Shown here: piece after piece, positions 35,265 through 43,953 of the stretch
Numbering within the stretch: position 1 is the stretch's first letter
How the letters are laid out: each line of letters opens with the position of its first letter
Assembly (NCBI GenBank): GCA_030704225.1
Contig: CP131915.1
Span: forward strand, 4,030,001 to 4,094,000
DNA length: 64,000 bases
Source of the DNA: Kosakonia sp. H02
Lineage (GTDB): Bacteria > Pseudomonadota > Gammaproteobacteria > Enterobacterales > Enterobacteriaceae
Reading direction: 5' to 3'
Translations under genes and position numbers: made by a program
The notes under the pieces: generated by a model
Seen by the model: only the letters and a program-made list of their open reading frames with translations
Told to the model about the DNA's origin: nothing
Databases searched by the model: none

Positions 35265-36134
35265 ATGCGGACATGGCTGGGTTGGTTTTGCGCAGTGCTT
35301 GCACTGCCGTTTATGGCATACGCACAAGAAGCGACAGTTAAGGAAGTGCACGACGCGCCTGCCGTGCGCGGCAGCATCATCGCCAATTTATTGCAGGAGC
35401 ATGACAATCCGTTCACGCTCTATCCCTATGAATCGAATTACCTTCTCTATAGCTATACCAGCGATCTGAACAAAGAGGCGATTCGCACCTACAACTGGTC
35501 TGATAACGCGCGTAAAGATGAAGTGAAGTTCCAGCTCAGCCTGGCGTTCCCGTTCTGGCGCGGCATTCTCGGGCCAAACTCGGTTCTGGGGGCGTCCTAT
35601 ACGCAAAAATCCTGGTGGCAGCTCTCCAATAGCGGCGAATCTTCCCCGTTCCGTGAAACCAACTATGAACCGCAACTGTTCCTCGGTTTCGCGACAGATT
35701 ATGAACTGGCGGGCTGGACGCTGCGCGATGTGGAGTTTGGCTATAACCACGACTCAAACGGCCGCTCCGATCCAACTTCCCGTAGCTGGAACCGCGTTTA
35801 CAGCCGTTTAATGGCGCAAAACGGTAGCTGGCTGGTGGAAGTGAAGCCCTGGTATGTTGTCGGCTCGACCGATGACAACCCGGATATCACCAAGTACATG
35901 GGCTATTACCAACTCAAAATCGGTTATGAAATTGGTGATGCTATTCTCAGCGCCAAAGGCCAGTACAACTGGAACACCGGCTACGGCGGCGCGGAAATCG
36001 GCCTGAGCTACCCGGTCTCTAAACACGTTCGCCTCTATACTCAGGTTTATAGCGGCTATGGCGAATCGCTGATTGACTACAATTTCAATCAGACGCGCGT
36101 CGGCGTAGGCGTGATGCTCAACGATCTGTTTTAA
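35265..36134 (+). CDS. pldA: Outer membrane phospholipase A (OMPLA)
   Basis: Calcium-dependent outer-membrane phospholipase A1/A2 that helps keep lipid asymmetry. The 289-residue precursor has a signal peptide cut after AYA at residue 20, then a 12-strand barrel. The catalytic residues His162, Ser164 (FGYNHDSNGRSDPTSRSWNRV) and Asn176 correspond to mature His142, Ser144 and Asn156. A terminator follows the stop. Confidence 0.98.
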   Translation: MRTWLGWFCAVLALPFMAYAQEATVKEVHDAPAVRGSIIANLLQEHDNPFTLYPYESNYLLYSYTSDLNKEAIRTYNWSDNARKDEVKFQLSLAFPFWRGILGPNSVLGASYTQKSWWQLSNSGESSPFRETNYEPQLFLGFATDYELAGWTLRDVEFGYNHDSNGRSDPTSRSWNRVYSRLMAQNGSWLVEVKPWYVVGSTDDNPDITKYMGYYQLKIGYEIGDAILSAKGQYNWNTGYGGAEIGLSYPVSKHVRLYTQVYSGYGESLIDYNFNQTRVGVGVMLNDLF

Positions 36135-36152
36135 GCATTGCAGTTTCCATCG

Positions 36153-36181
36153 CAGGCGCTGAAAATAGCGCCTGTTTTTAT
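36153..36181 (+). terminator. Intrinsic terminator of pldA
   Basis: Stem CAGGCGCT / AGCGCCTG with a 6-base loop followed by TTTTTATTT; ends before recQ. Confidence 0.88.
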
Positions 36182-36201
36182 TTCAGGCAAATGGGGTCAT
36201 T

Positions 36202-38028
36202 GTGGCGCAGGCGGAAGTATTAAATCAGGAATCGCTGGCTAAACAGGTTTTGCAAGAGACCTTTGGCTACCAGCAATTCCGCCCTGGCCAACAGGATATT
36301 ATCGACACCGTACTCGGCGGTCGCGATTGCCTGGTGGTAATGCCAACCGGCGGCGGCAAATCGCTGTGCTATCAAATTCCGGCGCTGGTGCTGGATGGCC
36401 TGACGGTGGTCGTTTCCCCGCTTATTTCATTGATGAAAGATCAGGTCGACCAGTTGCTCGCCAACGGCGTGGCGGCGGCTTGTCTGAACTCCAGCCAAAG
36501 CCGTGAACAGCAGTTTGACGTGATTAACGGCTGTCGTAACGGGCAGATTCGTCTGCTTTATATCGCCCCCGAGCGCCTGATGCTCGACAACTTCCTTGAC
36601 CAGTTGCGCCAGTGGAACCCGGTCCTGCTCGCCGTGGACGAAGCGCACTGTATCTCGCAGTGGGGCCACGATTTCCGCCCGGAATATGCCGCGCTCGGTC
36701 AACTGCGCCAGATGCTGCCGTCTGTGCCGTTTATGGCCTTGACCGCCACTGCCGATGACACCACGCGTCGCGATATCGAACGTCTGCTGGGCCTCAACGA
36801 TCCGCTGATTCAGGTCAGCAGCTTCGACCGCCCGAACATCCGCTACATGCTGATGGAAAAATTTAAGCCGCTCGATCAACTGCTGCGTTACGTGCAGGAG
36901 CAGCGCGGCAAATGCGGCATCATTTATTGCAACAGTCGGGCGAAAGTGGAAGACACCGCCGCGCGCCTGCAAAGCCGGGGTTTTAGCGCGGCGGCCTATC
37001 ACGCCGGGCTTGAGAATACCGTGCGCGCGCGGGTGCAGGAGCAGTTCCAGCGCGACGATTTGCAAATCGTGGTGGCAACTGTCGCCTTCGGCATGGGCAT
37101 CAACAAGCCCAACGTGCGCTTCGTGGTGCATTTCGACATTCCGCGCAATATCGAATCCTATTACCAGGAAACGGGCCGCGCCGGGCGCGATGGCCTGCCA
37201 GCGGAAGCGATGCTGTTTTACGATCCGGCAGATATGGCCTGGCTGCGCCGCTGCCTGGAAGAGAAAGCCGCCGGGCCGCTTCAGGATATCGAACGTCATA
37301 AACTCAACGCGATGGGGGCGTTTGCCGAAGCGCAAACCTGCCGCCGTCTGGTGTTGCTCAACTATTTTGGTGAAGGGCGTCAGGAGCCGTGCGGCAACTG
37401 CGATATCTGTCTCGATCCGCCGCGCCAGTACGATGGTTTGCAGGATGCGCAAAAAGCGCTGTCGGCCATTTATCGCGTTAACCAGCGCTTCGGCATGGGT
37501 TACGTGGTGGAAGTGCTGCGCGGGGCGAATAATCAGCGTATCCGTGAGATGGGCCACGACAAACTGCCGGTGTACGGGATTGGGCGCGATCAAAGCCACG
37601 AACATTGGGTAAGTGTGATCCGCCAGTTGATCCATTTAGGTTTCGCCACGCAAAACATCGCTCAATATTCAGCGCTACAGCTTACGGAAGCCGCGCGTCC
37701 GCTACTACGTGGTGAAGTGCCGCTAAAGCTGGCGGTACCGCGCATGGTCGCGCTGAAATCAAAAGTGATGCAGAAAGCGGCGGTCGGCAACTATGACCGC
37801 AAGCTGTTTGCCAAGCTGCGCAAATTGCGCAAAGCGATTGCTGACGAAGAAAACATCCCGCCTTACGTGGTGTTTAACGATGCAACGCTGATTGAAATGG
37901 CGGAGCAGATGCCGTTGTCACCAGGCGAAATGCTCAGCGTGAACGGCGTGGGAATGCGCAAACTCGAGCGTTTCGGCCAGGAGTTTATGGCGCTGATCCG
38001 CACGCATGTGGACGGCGAAGAAGAGTAG
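36202..38028 (+). CDS. recQ: ATP-dependent DNA helicase RecQ
   Basis: SF2 3'-5' helicase of the RecF recombination pathway that unwinds stalled-fork and recombination intermediates. The 608-residue protein has motif 0 FGYQQFRPGQ, Walker A MPTGGGKS, VDEAHCISQWGHDFRPEY, ALTATAD, the C-terminal helicase motif ETGRAGRDG, the zinc cluster (CRR ... CGNCDIC near residues 380-405), a winged-helix domain and the HRDC domain (about 530-605). GTG start at 36202 with GGGG upstream. Confidence 0.98.
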   Translation: MAQAEVLNQESLAKQVLQETFGYQQFRPGQQDIIDTVLGGRDCLVVMPTGGGKSLCYQIPALVLDGLTVVVSPLISLMKDQVDQLLANGVAAACLNSSQSREQQFDVINGCRNGQIRLLYIAPERLMLDNFLDQLRQWNPVLLAVDEAHCISQWGHDFRPEYAALGQLRQMLPSVPFMALTATADDTTRRDIERLLGLNDPLIQVSSFDRPNIRYMLMEKFKPLDQLLRYVQEQRGKCGIIYCNSRAKVEDTAARLQSRGFSAAAYHAGLENTVRARVQEQFQRDDLQIVVATVAFGMGINKPNVRFVVHFDIPRNIESYYQETGRAGRDGLPAEAMLFYDPADMAWLRRCLEEKAAGPLQDIERHKLNAMGAFAEAQTCRRLVLLNYFGEGRQEPCGNCDICLDPPRQYDGLQDAQKALSAIYRVNQRFGMGYVVEVLRGANNQRIREMGHDKLPVYGIGRDQSHEHWVSVIRQLIHLGFATQNIAQYSALQLTEAARPLLRGEVPLKLAVPRMVALKSKVMQKAAVGNYDRKLFAKLRKLRKAIADEENIPPYVVFNDATLIEMAEQMPLSPGEMLSVNGVGMRKLERFGQEFMALIRTHVDGEEE

Positions 38029-38088
38029 TCAGCCCCAGGGAAAAGTGCCAGGATAGTGGCTCACTGAATCATTCCCCGCGAGTTATTT

Positions 38089-38709
38089 ATGTTAATGCTA
38101 TTTCTCACCGTGGCGCTGGTGCATTTCGTTGCGCTGATGAGCCCCGGACCGGATTTTTTCTTTGTCTCTCAAACCGCCGTGAGCCGCTCGCGCAAAGAAG
38201 CGATGATGGGCGTGCTCGGCATTACCACCGGTGTGATGGTGTGGGCCGCCGTCGCGCTGCTTGGCCTGAACCTGATCCTCGCAAAAATGGCGTGGCTGCA
38301 TAACATCATTATGGTTGGCGGCGGGCTTTATCTGTGCTGGATGGGCTACCAGATGCTGCGTGGCGCGCTGCAGAAAGAAGAGAGCAGCAGCGATGCGCCG
38401 CAGGTTGAACTGGCGGCGGGTGGCCGTAGCTTTGTGAAAGGCTTGCTGACCAATCTCGCCAACCCGAAAGCGATTATCTATTTTGGCTCGGTGTTCTCGT
38501 TGTTTGTCGGCGATAGCGTTGGTGCCAGCGCGCGTTGGGGTATTTTTGTGCTGATTGCGCTCGAAACGTTCGCCTGGTTCGCCATTGTTGCCAGCCTGTT
38601 TGCCTTACCGCAAATTCGCCGCGGCTACCAGCGCCTGGCGAAGTGGATCGACGGCTTTGCGGGCGCGCTGTTCGCTGGGTTCGGCATTCATTTGATTATT
38701 TCGCGTTAA
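38089..38709 (+). CDS. rhtC: Threonine efflux protein RhtC
   Basis: LysE-family exporter of L-threonine in the inner membrane. The 206-residue protein has six predicted helices with the family signature MSPGPDFFFVSQTA at residues 17-30 and NLANPKAIIYFGSVF. A weak hairpin (GAGCGATCTG/CAGGTCGCTC, 38749-38771) lies after the stop and may end the transcript. In E. coli rhtC and rhtB are adjacent; here a DUF943 gene has come between. Confidence 0.95.
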   Translation: MLMLFLTVALVHFVALMSPGPDFFFVSQTAVSRSRKEAMMGVLGITTGVMVWAAVALLGLNLILAKMAWLHNIIMVGGGLYLCWMGYQMLRGALQKEESSSDAPQVELAAGGRSFVKGLLTNLANPKAIIYFGSVFSLFVGDSVGASARWGIFVLIALETFAWFAIVASLFALPQIRRGYQRLAKWIDGFAGALFAGFGIHLIISR

Positions 38710-38797
38710 TCTTCCCTAAGAGGTTCGCTCTGGCAGGACATGAGAAAAGAGCGATCTGTTGCAGGTCGCTCCGCTTTGCCCCTCGCACGAAGCTCCA

Positions 38798-39187
38798 CTA
38801 AAACTCATACTTCACGCTACCCTCACGGGTGCGCCAAATCATCATGAGGATGTTCTTATCGATGCAATTCCGGGGTGGTTTTACATCATGAAAACATAGC
38901 CTGTCTTCCTTCCCCTCCTCTTTGTACCCATCCCCGAAAGCGTAGACAGTGATCAGAAATGGGCCCGTATCGCCGGAAGGAATATGGTATTTACCTCGAA
39001 TTTGATCCTCGTTGCTCCTCCACCAGGCAATCTTTTTCGATTTAGTGAAAGGCAATCCATCAACGATGACCTGCGCCGTACTTCCGTCATAATGCGCATC
39101 GATAACAGTAACTGCCCGCTCCCCAAGAAAGAGTGAGTAAAAAAAGCCCAGTAAAGCGACCAGAACTGCGATAACGAATATGCGCAT
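38798..39187 (-). CDS. DUF943 family protein
   Basis: A 129-residue protein of unknown function. It has one N-terminal membrane helix (about residues 2-19, MRIFVIAVLVALLGFFYSLF) and a soluble domain with the DUF943 pattern: PFTKSKKIAWWRSNEDQI, KYHIPSG, TVYAFGDGYKEEGKEDRLCF and NCIDKNILMMIW. DUF943 genes occur sporadically in enterobacteria, often in clusters and near accessory loci. The start is the ATG at 39187 with an AAGAAAG ribosome site; a TTG one codon earlier is unlikely. Base composition looks AT-richer than the neighbours, which suggests acquisition between rhtC and rhtB. Confidence 0.8.
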   Translation of the reverse strand: MRIFVIAVLVALLGFFYSLFLGERAVTVIDAHYDGSTAQVIVDGLPFTKSKKIAWWRSNEDQIRGKYHIPSGDTGPFLITVYAFGDGYKEEGKEDRLCFHDVKPPRNCIDKNILMMIWRTREGSVKYEF

Positions 39188-39312
39188 CAAAGCTTTCTTA
39201 CTTTATCCGAATAATTAAAGAACGTAATTTACCATAGCCATAGCATTGTGCCGTCTCCCGTCCCAGACACCCTCGCCGCGCCGATGCGTTTTCGGATTTC
39301 AACAATCCACTC

Positions 39313-39933
39313 TCATGCATGCCTTGCCGACGCCAGCAGTGCGCCGACCAGCATAAACAACGACCCAAATACTTTGTTTAATGCCTTCATCTGGTGCGGG
39401 CCTTTGATCCATCCCGCAATGCGCTGCGCCAGCGTTGCATAACCAATCATCACGATAATATCGACCACAATGGTGGTCACGCCGAGCACGACGTACTGCA
39501 TCACCTGGGGCTGATGCGGCACGATAAACTGCGGGAACAGGGCGGCGAGAAAGACAATACTCTTCGGGTTGGTCAGGTTGACAAACACCGCGCGTTTAAA
39601 CAGTCGCCCGCGCGATTGGGTCTGCGCCAGGGTATGCAGATCGATAGCGCCCGCCGCGCGCCACTGTTGAATGCCGAGCCAAATCAGATACGCTGCGCCC
39701 GCCCATTTCAGCACTTCAAACGCCAGCACCGAACGCGAAAACAGCGTTCCGAGACCGACACCTACCAGCACAATATGCAGACCTAGCCCGGTTTGCAGCC
39801 CGGCAATCGATGCCGCCGCGCCGCGATAGCCGTGGCTGATGGAGGTGGTCATGGTGTTAATCGCGCCGGAGCCGGGAGAGAGGCTCAAAATTAAAGATGT
39901 CAGCAGATAGGCGAACCACCATTCGAAAGTCAT
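39313..39933 (-). CDS. rhtB: Homoserine/homoserine lactone efflux protein RhtB
   Basis: LysE-family exporter of homoserine and related amino acids. The 206-residue protein starts MTFEWWFAYLLTSLILSLSP with the SPGSGAINTM signature and has six helices, ending VGALLASARHA as in E. coli. The ATG at 39933 is used; the frame up to 39975 adds 14 residues without family support. Divergent from pldB. Confidence 0.96.
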   Translation of the reverse strand: MTFEWWFAYLLTSLILSLSPGSGAINTMTTSISHGYRGAAASIAGLQTGLGLHIVLVGVGLGTLFSRSVLAFEVLKWAGAAYLIWLGIQQWRAAGAIDLHTLAQTQSRGRLFKRAVFVNLTNPKSIVFLAALFPQFIVPHQPQVMQYVVLGVTTIVVDIIVMIGYATLAQRIAGWIKGPHQMKALNKVFGSLFMLVGALLASARHA

Positions 39934-40041
39934 GAGAAATTCCTGATTGGTTGAATTTGTGCCACAATACGCCATTGTCTGTGGAATTTGCTATTGGTCA
40001 CAAAAAAACGATTTTACATGGCTAAAAGGGGCAAAATCCCG

Positions 40042-41034
40042 ATGTATCGGCAAAAGAAGGCCTGGGAAACCAGAGAAAAAGCGTTCGCCGCTTTTACCAT
40101 GGGCCCGCTGATGGATTTCTGGCGCTCGCGTGAAGAAGCGGTTTTTACTGGCGTGGACGATGTGCCGGTCAGCTTTGTCCGCTTTCGCGCGCAAAGTAAC
40201 GATCGCGTGATTGTGATTTGCCCTGGCCGTATCGAAAGCTACGTCAAATACGCCGAACTGGCCTATGACCTGTTCCACCTCGGTTATGACGTGCTGATTA
40301 TCGATCACCGGGGGCAGGGGCGCTCCGGGCGCATTTTACCCGACGCGCATCGCGGCCATGTCGTAAATTTCAGTGATTATGTCGACGATTTGGCGGCGTT
40401 CTGGGATCAAGAAGTGGCCAACGGGCCGTGGCGAAAACGCTATATTCTTGCCCATTCGATGGGCGGCGCGATCTCAACACTGTTCTTACAGCGCTATCCG
40501 CATGCTTGCGACGCGATTGCGCTGTGTGCGCCGATGTTCGGCATTATCATCCATCTGCCGGATTGGGTCGTACGCCCCTTGCTTGACTGGGCCGAAAGCT
40601 ACCCGCGCATTCGCGACGGTTATGCCATCGGCACCGGAAGCTGGCGTGCGCTGCCTTTTGCCATTAATGTGCTGACCCACAGCCGCGAACGTTACCGCCG
40701 TAATTTGCGTTTTTATGCCGATGAACCCACACTGCGCCTCGGCGGGCCGACCTGGCACTGGGTGCGGGAAGGGATTCTGGCCGGTGAACACGCGCTGGCG
40801 GGCGCAGAAAAAGATGCCACGCCAACATTGATTATTCAGGCAGAAGAGGAGCACGTGGTGGATAACCGCATGCATCAACGCTTCTGCGAACGCCGCGCCG
40901 CAGCCGGTCACCCTTGTGAAGGGGGTAAACCGCTTGTCATAGAGGGCGCGTACCATGAGATCCTTTTCGAAAAGGACGCCATGCGCTCGGTCGCGCTTAA
41001 CGCCATCGTCGATTTTTTCGATCGGCATAACTGA
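40042..41034 (+). CDS. pldB: Lysophospholipase L2
   Basis: Hydrolyses lysophospholipids at the inner membrane. The 330-residue alpha/beta hydrolase has the nucleophile elbow AHSMGGA, an upstream IIDHRGQGRSG motif and a C-terminal catalytic histidine in EGAYHEILFE. In-frame starts exist at 39988 (TTG), 40018 and 40042. The last has an AGGGG ribosome site and a start (MYRQKKAWETRE) that aligns with E. coli MFQQQKDWETRE, so it is preferred. Its end is 25 bp before yigL. Confidence 0.93.
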   Translation: MYRQKKAWETREKAFAAFTMGPLMDFWRSREEAVFTGVDDVPVSFVRFRAQSNDRVIVICPGRIESYVKYAELAYDLFHLGYDVLIIDHRGQGRSGRILPDAHRGHVVNFSDYVDDLAAFWDQEVANGPWRKRYILAHSMGGAISTLFLQRYPHACDAIALCAPMFGIIIHLPDWVVRPLLDWAESYPRIRDGYAIGTGSWRALPFAINVLTHSRERYRRNLRFYADEPTLRLGGPTWHWVREGILAGEHALAGAEKDATPTLIIQAEEEHVVDNRMHQRFCERRAAAGHPCEGGKPLVIEGAYHEILFEKDAMRSVALNAIVDFFDRHN

Positions 41035-41059
41035 TGAATTATTGAGGTTAAATTTTCTT

Positions 41060-41860
41060 ATGTACCAGGTTGTTGCGTCTGATTTAGACGGTACGTTGCT
41101 TTCTCCCGATCACACACTGTCGCCTTTCGCCAAAGAAACGTTAAAACTGCTGACCGCGCGCGGCATCAATTTTGTTTTTGCCACCGGCCGCCATCACGTC
41201 GATGTCGGGCAGATCCGCGATAATCTTGGCATCAAGGCTTATATGATCACCTCTAACGGTGCGCGCGTGCACGATACGGATGGCAATCTGGTCTTTACGC
41301 ATAATCTGGATCGCGATATCGCCGCCGATCTGTTTGGCATCATGCATAACGAGCCTGGCATCGTTACCAATGTCTACCGCGATGATGAGTGGTTTATGAA
41401 CCGCCACCGCCCGGACGAGATGCGTTTCTTCAAAGAAGCGGTGTTCCAGTATTCGCTGTATGAGCCGGGTCTGTTGGAGCCGGAAGGGATCAGCAAAGTC
41501 TTTTTCACCTGCGAAAGCCACGAAAAATTGCTGCCGCTGGAGCAGGCGATCAACGCCCGCTGGGGCGATCGCGTTAACGTCAGTTTCTCGACCTTAACCT
41601 GCCTGGAAGTGATGGCGGGCGGCGTGTCGAAAGGCCATGCCCTGGAAGCGGTAGCCGGTGCGTTGGGTTACAGCCTGAACGAGTGCATCGCCTTTGGCGA
41701 CGGCATGAACGATGCGGAAATGCTGTCGATGGCGGGCAAAGGGTGCATTATGGCTAACGCTCATCAGCGTCTGAAAGAACTCCACCCGGAACTGGAAGTG
41801 ATTGGCACCAACGCCGACAACGCCGTGCCGAAATATTTGCGTAAGTTGTTCCTGGAATAA
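41060..41860 (+). CDS. yigL: Pyridoxal phosphate phosphatase YigL (HAD, Cof type)
   Basis: HAD IIB phosphatase that acts on pyridoxal phosphate and on sugar phosphates; in E. coli its mRNA is stabilised by the SgrS small RNA during glucose-phosphate stress through the pldB-yigL transcript. The 266-residue product has motif I SDLDGTLL, motif II ITSNGA and motif III/IV VSKGHAL and FGDGMNDAEML. ATG 41060 gives the E. coli length. A near-perfect inverted repeat follows 2 bp after the stop. Confidence 0.95.
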   Translation: MYQVVASDLDGTLLSPDHTLSPFAKETLKLLTARGINFVFATGRHHVDVGQIRDNLGIKAYMITSNGARVHDTDGNLVFTHNLDRDIAADLFGIMHNEPGIVTNVYRDDEWFMNRHRPDEMRFFKEAVFQYSLYEPGLLEPEGISKVFFTCESHEKLLPLEQAINARWGDRVNVSFSTLTCLEVMAGGVSKGHALEAVAGALGYSLNECIAFGDGMNDAEMLSMAGKGCIMANAHQRLKELHPELEVIGTNADNAVPKYLRKLFLE

Positions 41861-41862
41861 GA

Positions 41863-41895
41863 TTGACATCTGTTTATAAAACAAACAGACGTCAA
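41863..41895. other. 13-bp inverted repeat between yigL and yigM
   Basis: TTGACATCTGTTT and AAACAGACGTCAA pair with one mismatch across 7 bases. No T run follows on either strand, so it resembles an operator or processing hairpin more than a terminator. Confidence 0.5.
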
Positions 41896-41964
41896 CCAAA
41901 TACTCAAACTTTGCGCAACCGAGTCCGCTACAATGCGTGTTCTTTCCCCTGAGAGACATTCATT

Positions 41965-42864
41965 GTGGCGTTACTGATCATCACCACTATTCTGTGGGCC
42001 TTCTCGTTTAGCCTGATTGGCGAATACCTTGCCGGTCACGTCGACAGCTACTTTTCCGTGCTGATGCGCGTGGGGCTGGCGGCGCTGGTCTTTATTCCTT
42101 TCCTGCGTACGCGCGGGCATAGCCTGAAAACCATCGGCTTGTATATGTTGGTGGGCGCGCTGCAACTGGGCATCATGTATCTGCTCAGCTTCCAGGCTTA
42201 TCTCTATTTAACGGTGTCGGAATTCCTGCTGTTTACGGTGTTCACGCCGCTCTATATCACCCTGATTTACGATCTGCTGAGCAAGCGCGGCCTGCGCTGG
42301 AGCTACGCCCTGAGCGCCGGGCTGGCGGTGATTGGCGCGGCGATTATCCGCTACGACAAAGTGAGCGATCACTTCTGGATTGGCCTGATTCTGGTGCAAC
42401 TGGCGAACATCAGCTTCGCCATCGGCATGGTGGGCTATAAGCGCCTGATGGAGACGCGCCCGATGCCGCAGCACAACGCGTTTGCCTGGTTTTACCTTGG
42501 CGCATTTGTGGTGGCCGCTATCGCATGGTTTGCCATGGGCAACCCGCAGAAACTGCCAACCACCACGTTGCAGTGGGGCATTTTGGTCTGGCTGGGCGTG
42601 GTGGCTTCCGGGCTGGGTTACTTTATGTGGAATTACGGCGCCACGCAGGTGGATGCGGGTACGCTCGGCATTATGAACAATGTGCACGTGCCTGCCGGAT
42701 TGCTGGTTAACCTCGCTATCTGGCAGGAACAGCCGCACTGGCCGAGTTTTATTATTGGTGGGGCGGTGATAATGGCCTCGTTATGGGTACATCGGCGTTG
42801 GGTCGCTCCGCGCTCCGCACAAACGGCAGATGATCGCACGCGTGATTCCGCGTTGAGCGAATAA
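41965..42864 (+). CDS. yigM: Biotin transporter YigM (BioP)
   Basis: Single-protein biotin importer of E. coli-type bacteria, of the EamA/DMT class. The 299-residue protein has ten predicted membrane segments; blocks TTILWAFSFSLIGEYLAGHVDS, NAFAWFYLGAF and GYFMWNYGATQVDAGTLGIMNN match the family. The start is GTG at 41965. The last 113 bp overlap the 3' end of metR on the other strand. Confidence 0.93.
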   Translation: MALLIITTILWAFSFSLIGEYLAGHVDSYFSVLMRVGLAALVFIPFLRTRGHSLKTIGLYMLVGALQLGIMYLLSFQAYLYLTVSEFLLFTVFTPLYITLIYDLLSKRGLRWSYALSAGLAVIGAAIIRYDKVSDHFWIGLILVQLANISFAIGMVGYKRLMETRPMPQHNAFAWFYLGAFVVAAIAWFAMGNPQKLPTTTLQWGILVWLGVVASGLGYFMWNYGATQVDAGTLGIMNNVHVPAGLLVNLAIWQEQPHWPSFIIGGAVIMASLWVHRRWVAPRSAQTADDRTRDSALSE

Positions 42865-43705
42865 ACGCTTCCGTCACCGGCTGACGCTGTTCGCCATCGC
42901 GCACGGCGGCGTACAGCCGGCTCCACAATCCTTCGCCCAGGGTTTTGGTGACTACCAGACCCTGGCGCTCAAAACTCTCCACCACCCAGTGCGGCAGCGC
43001 CGCAATCCCCATGCGGGCCGCGACCATCTGAATCAGCAGCAGGGTGTTATCGACGCTTTTCAGCGACGGGCTGACGCCAGCCGGTTGTAAAAAGTGACGC
43101 CAGATATCCAGCCGACTGCGCTGCACCGGGTAGATCAGCAGCGTTTCGCTGGCGATATCTTCCGGCGTGATGCGCGCTTTTGCCGCCAGCGGATGATCCG
43201 GAGCCAGCACGAGTCGCACTTCAAAATCAAACATCGGTGAATAGTGCAGACCGCTGCGCGGCAGAATGTCGGAGGTCATCACCAGATCCAGCTCGCCCTG
43301 TTGCAGCGCAGGCTGTGGGTCAAATGTCACACCGGATTTGAAATCCATCTCCACTTGCGGCCAGCCCTGGCGGAAGTTTTCAAGCGCGGGTGTCAGCCAC
43401 TGAATGCAGCTATGGCACTCAATGGCGATACGTAATGAGGTTTGCTGCGGCTCGTTGCAGGCTTGCAATGCGCGGCTGATTTGCGGCAGCACCTGGTTTG
43501 CCAGTTGCAGCAGGATCTCGCCCTGCGGCGTAAAACGCAGCGGCTGGCTTTTACGCACAAATAACCGGAAACCGAGGCGCTGTTCCAGATCGCTGAACTG
43601 ATGGGAAAGCGCGGATTGCGTTTGATGCAGCGTGGCAGCCGCCGCAGCGAGCGATCCGCTGTTTCGTAACGCTTGTAGCGTTTTCAGGTGTTTAATCTCG
43701 ATCAT
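42752..43705 (-). CDS. metR: LysR-type regulator MetR
   Basis: Homocysteine-responsive activator of metE and other methionine genes. The 317-residue protein has the N-terminal LysR helix-turn-helix (residues 1-60, SLAAAAATLHQTQSALSHQF) and the effector domain. It is divergent from metE, and its own start codon overlaps a MetR-type palindrome, fitting autorepression. The 3' end overlaps yigM convergently; the length equals that of E. coli MetR, so the overlap is probably ancestral. Confidence 0.97.
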   Translation of the reverse strand: MIEIKHLKTLQALRNSGSLAAAAATLHQTQSALSHQFSDLEQRLGFRLFVRKSQPLRFTPQGEILLQLANQVLPQISRALQACNEPQQTSLRIAIECHSCIQWLTPALENFRQGWPQVEMDFKSGVTFDPQPALQQGELDLVMTSDILPRSGLHYSPMFDFEVRLVLAPDHPLAAKARITPEDIASETLLIYPVQRSRLDIWRHFLQPAGVSPSLKSVDNTLLLIQMVAARMGIAALPHWVVESFERQGLVVTKTLGEGLWSRLYAAVRDGEQRQPVTEAFIRSTRNHACDHLPFVRSAERPNADVPITRPLSPPHQ

Positions 43706-43717
43706 GAAAGTCCTTCA
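43705..43717. promoter_or_regulatory. MetR-binding palindrome at the metR start
   Basis: TGAA-N5-TTCA (TGAAAGTCCTTCA) exactly fits the MetR consensus. It overlaps the metR start codon and lies about 35 bp upstream of the metE -35. Confidence 0.75.
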
Positions 43718-43739
43718 CTCCGGCATGAACATTTTGCGC

Positions 43740-43768
43740 TTGAGGTATACACAGTACCTTCACATTAT
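43740..43768 (+). promoter_or_regulatory. Predicted metE promoter
   Basis: TTGAGG (43740-43745) and CATTAT (43763-43768), 17-bp spacing. Weak boxes fit an activator-dependent promoter. Confidence 0.55.
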
Positions 43769-43776
43769 GGATGTGT

Positions 43777-43792
43777 AAACATCTGGACGTCC
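43777..43792 (+). promoter_or_regulatory. Tandem MetJ (met) boxes of metE/metR
   Basis: Two adjacent 8-bp boxes AAACATCT and GGACGTCC, each matching AGACGTCT in six of eight positions, at about the transcript start. MetJ with SAM would repress here. Confidence 0.7.
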
Positions 43793-43918
43793 AAAACTCG
43801 TCGTATTTCAACTTGCAGGTGCGTTGGCTGCCTCGCTTACCCTGGTCACTTACTTCAGTAAGCTCCCAGGGATGCGCTGCGTTGCCGCCTTCCTGCCAGC
43901 TGAACTACTTAGAGTTTT
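43793..43918. repeat. ERIC (IRU) element in the metE 5' leader
   Basis: A 126-bp imperfect palindrome ends in AAAACTC and GAGTTTT and contains the ERIC core (CGCTTACCCTGGTCACTTAC then TAAGCTCCCAGGGAT). Length and core match enterobacterial repetitive intergenic consensus elements. It lies between the MetJ boxes and the metE ribosome site, so it is transcribed as part of the leader and would form a long hairpin. Confidence 0.9.
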
Positions 43919-43953
43919 GCCTTCAGAATCAGATAAATAAAAGAGGAAGGAAC

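Noticed and set aside
36427..37635. 402-codon minus-strand frame opposite recQ
   Set aside because: Shadow of recQ in GC-rich DNA; no ribosome site and no recognisable domain.
43771..43953. N-terminal extension of metE by 61 codons
   Set aside because: The extension runs through the MetJ boxes and the ERIC repeat. The ATG at 43954 has a strong ribosome site and gives the family length.
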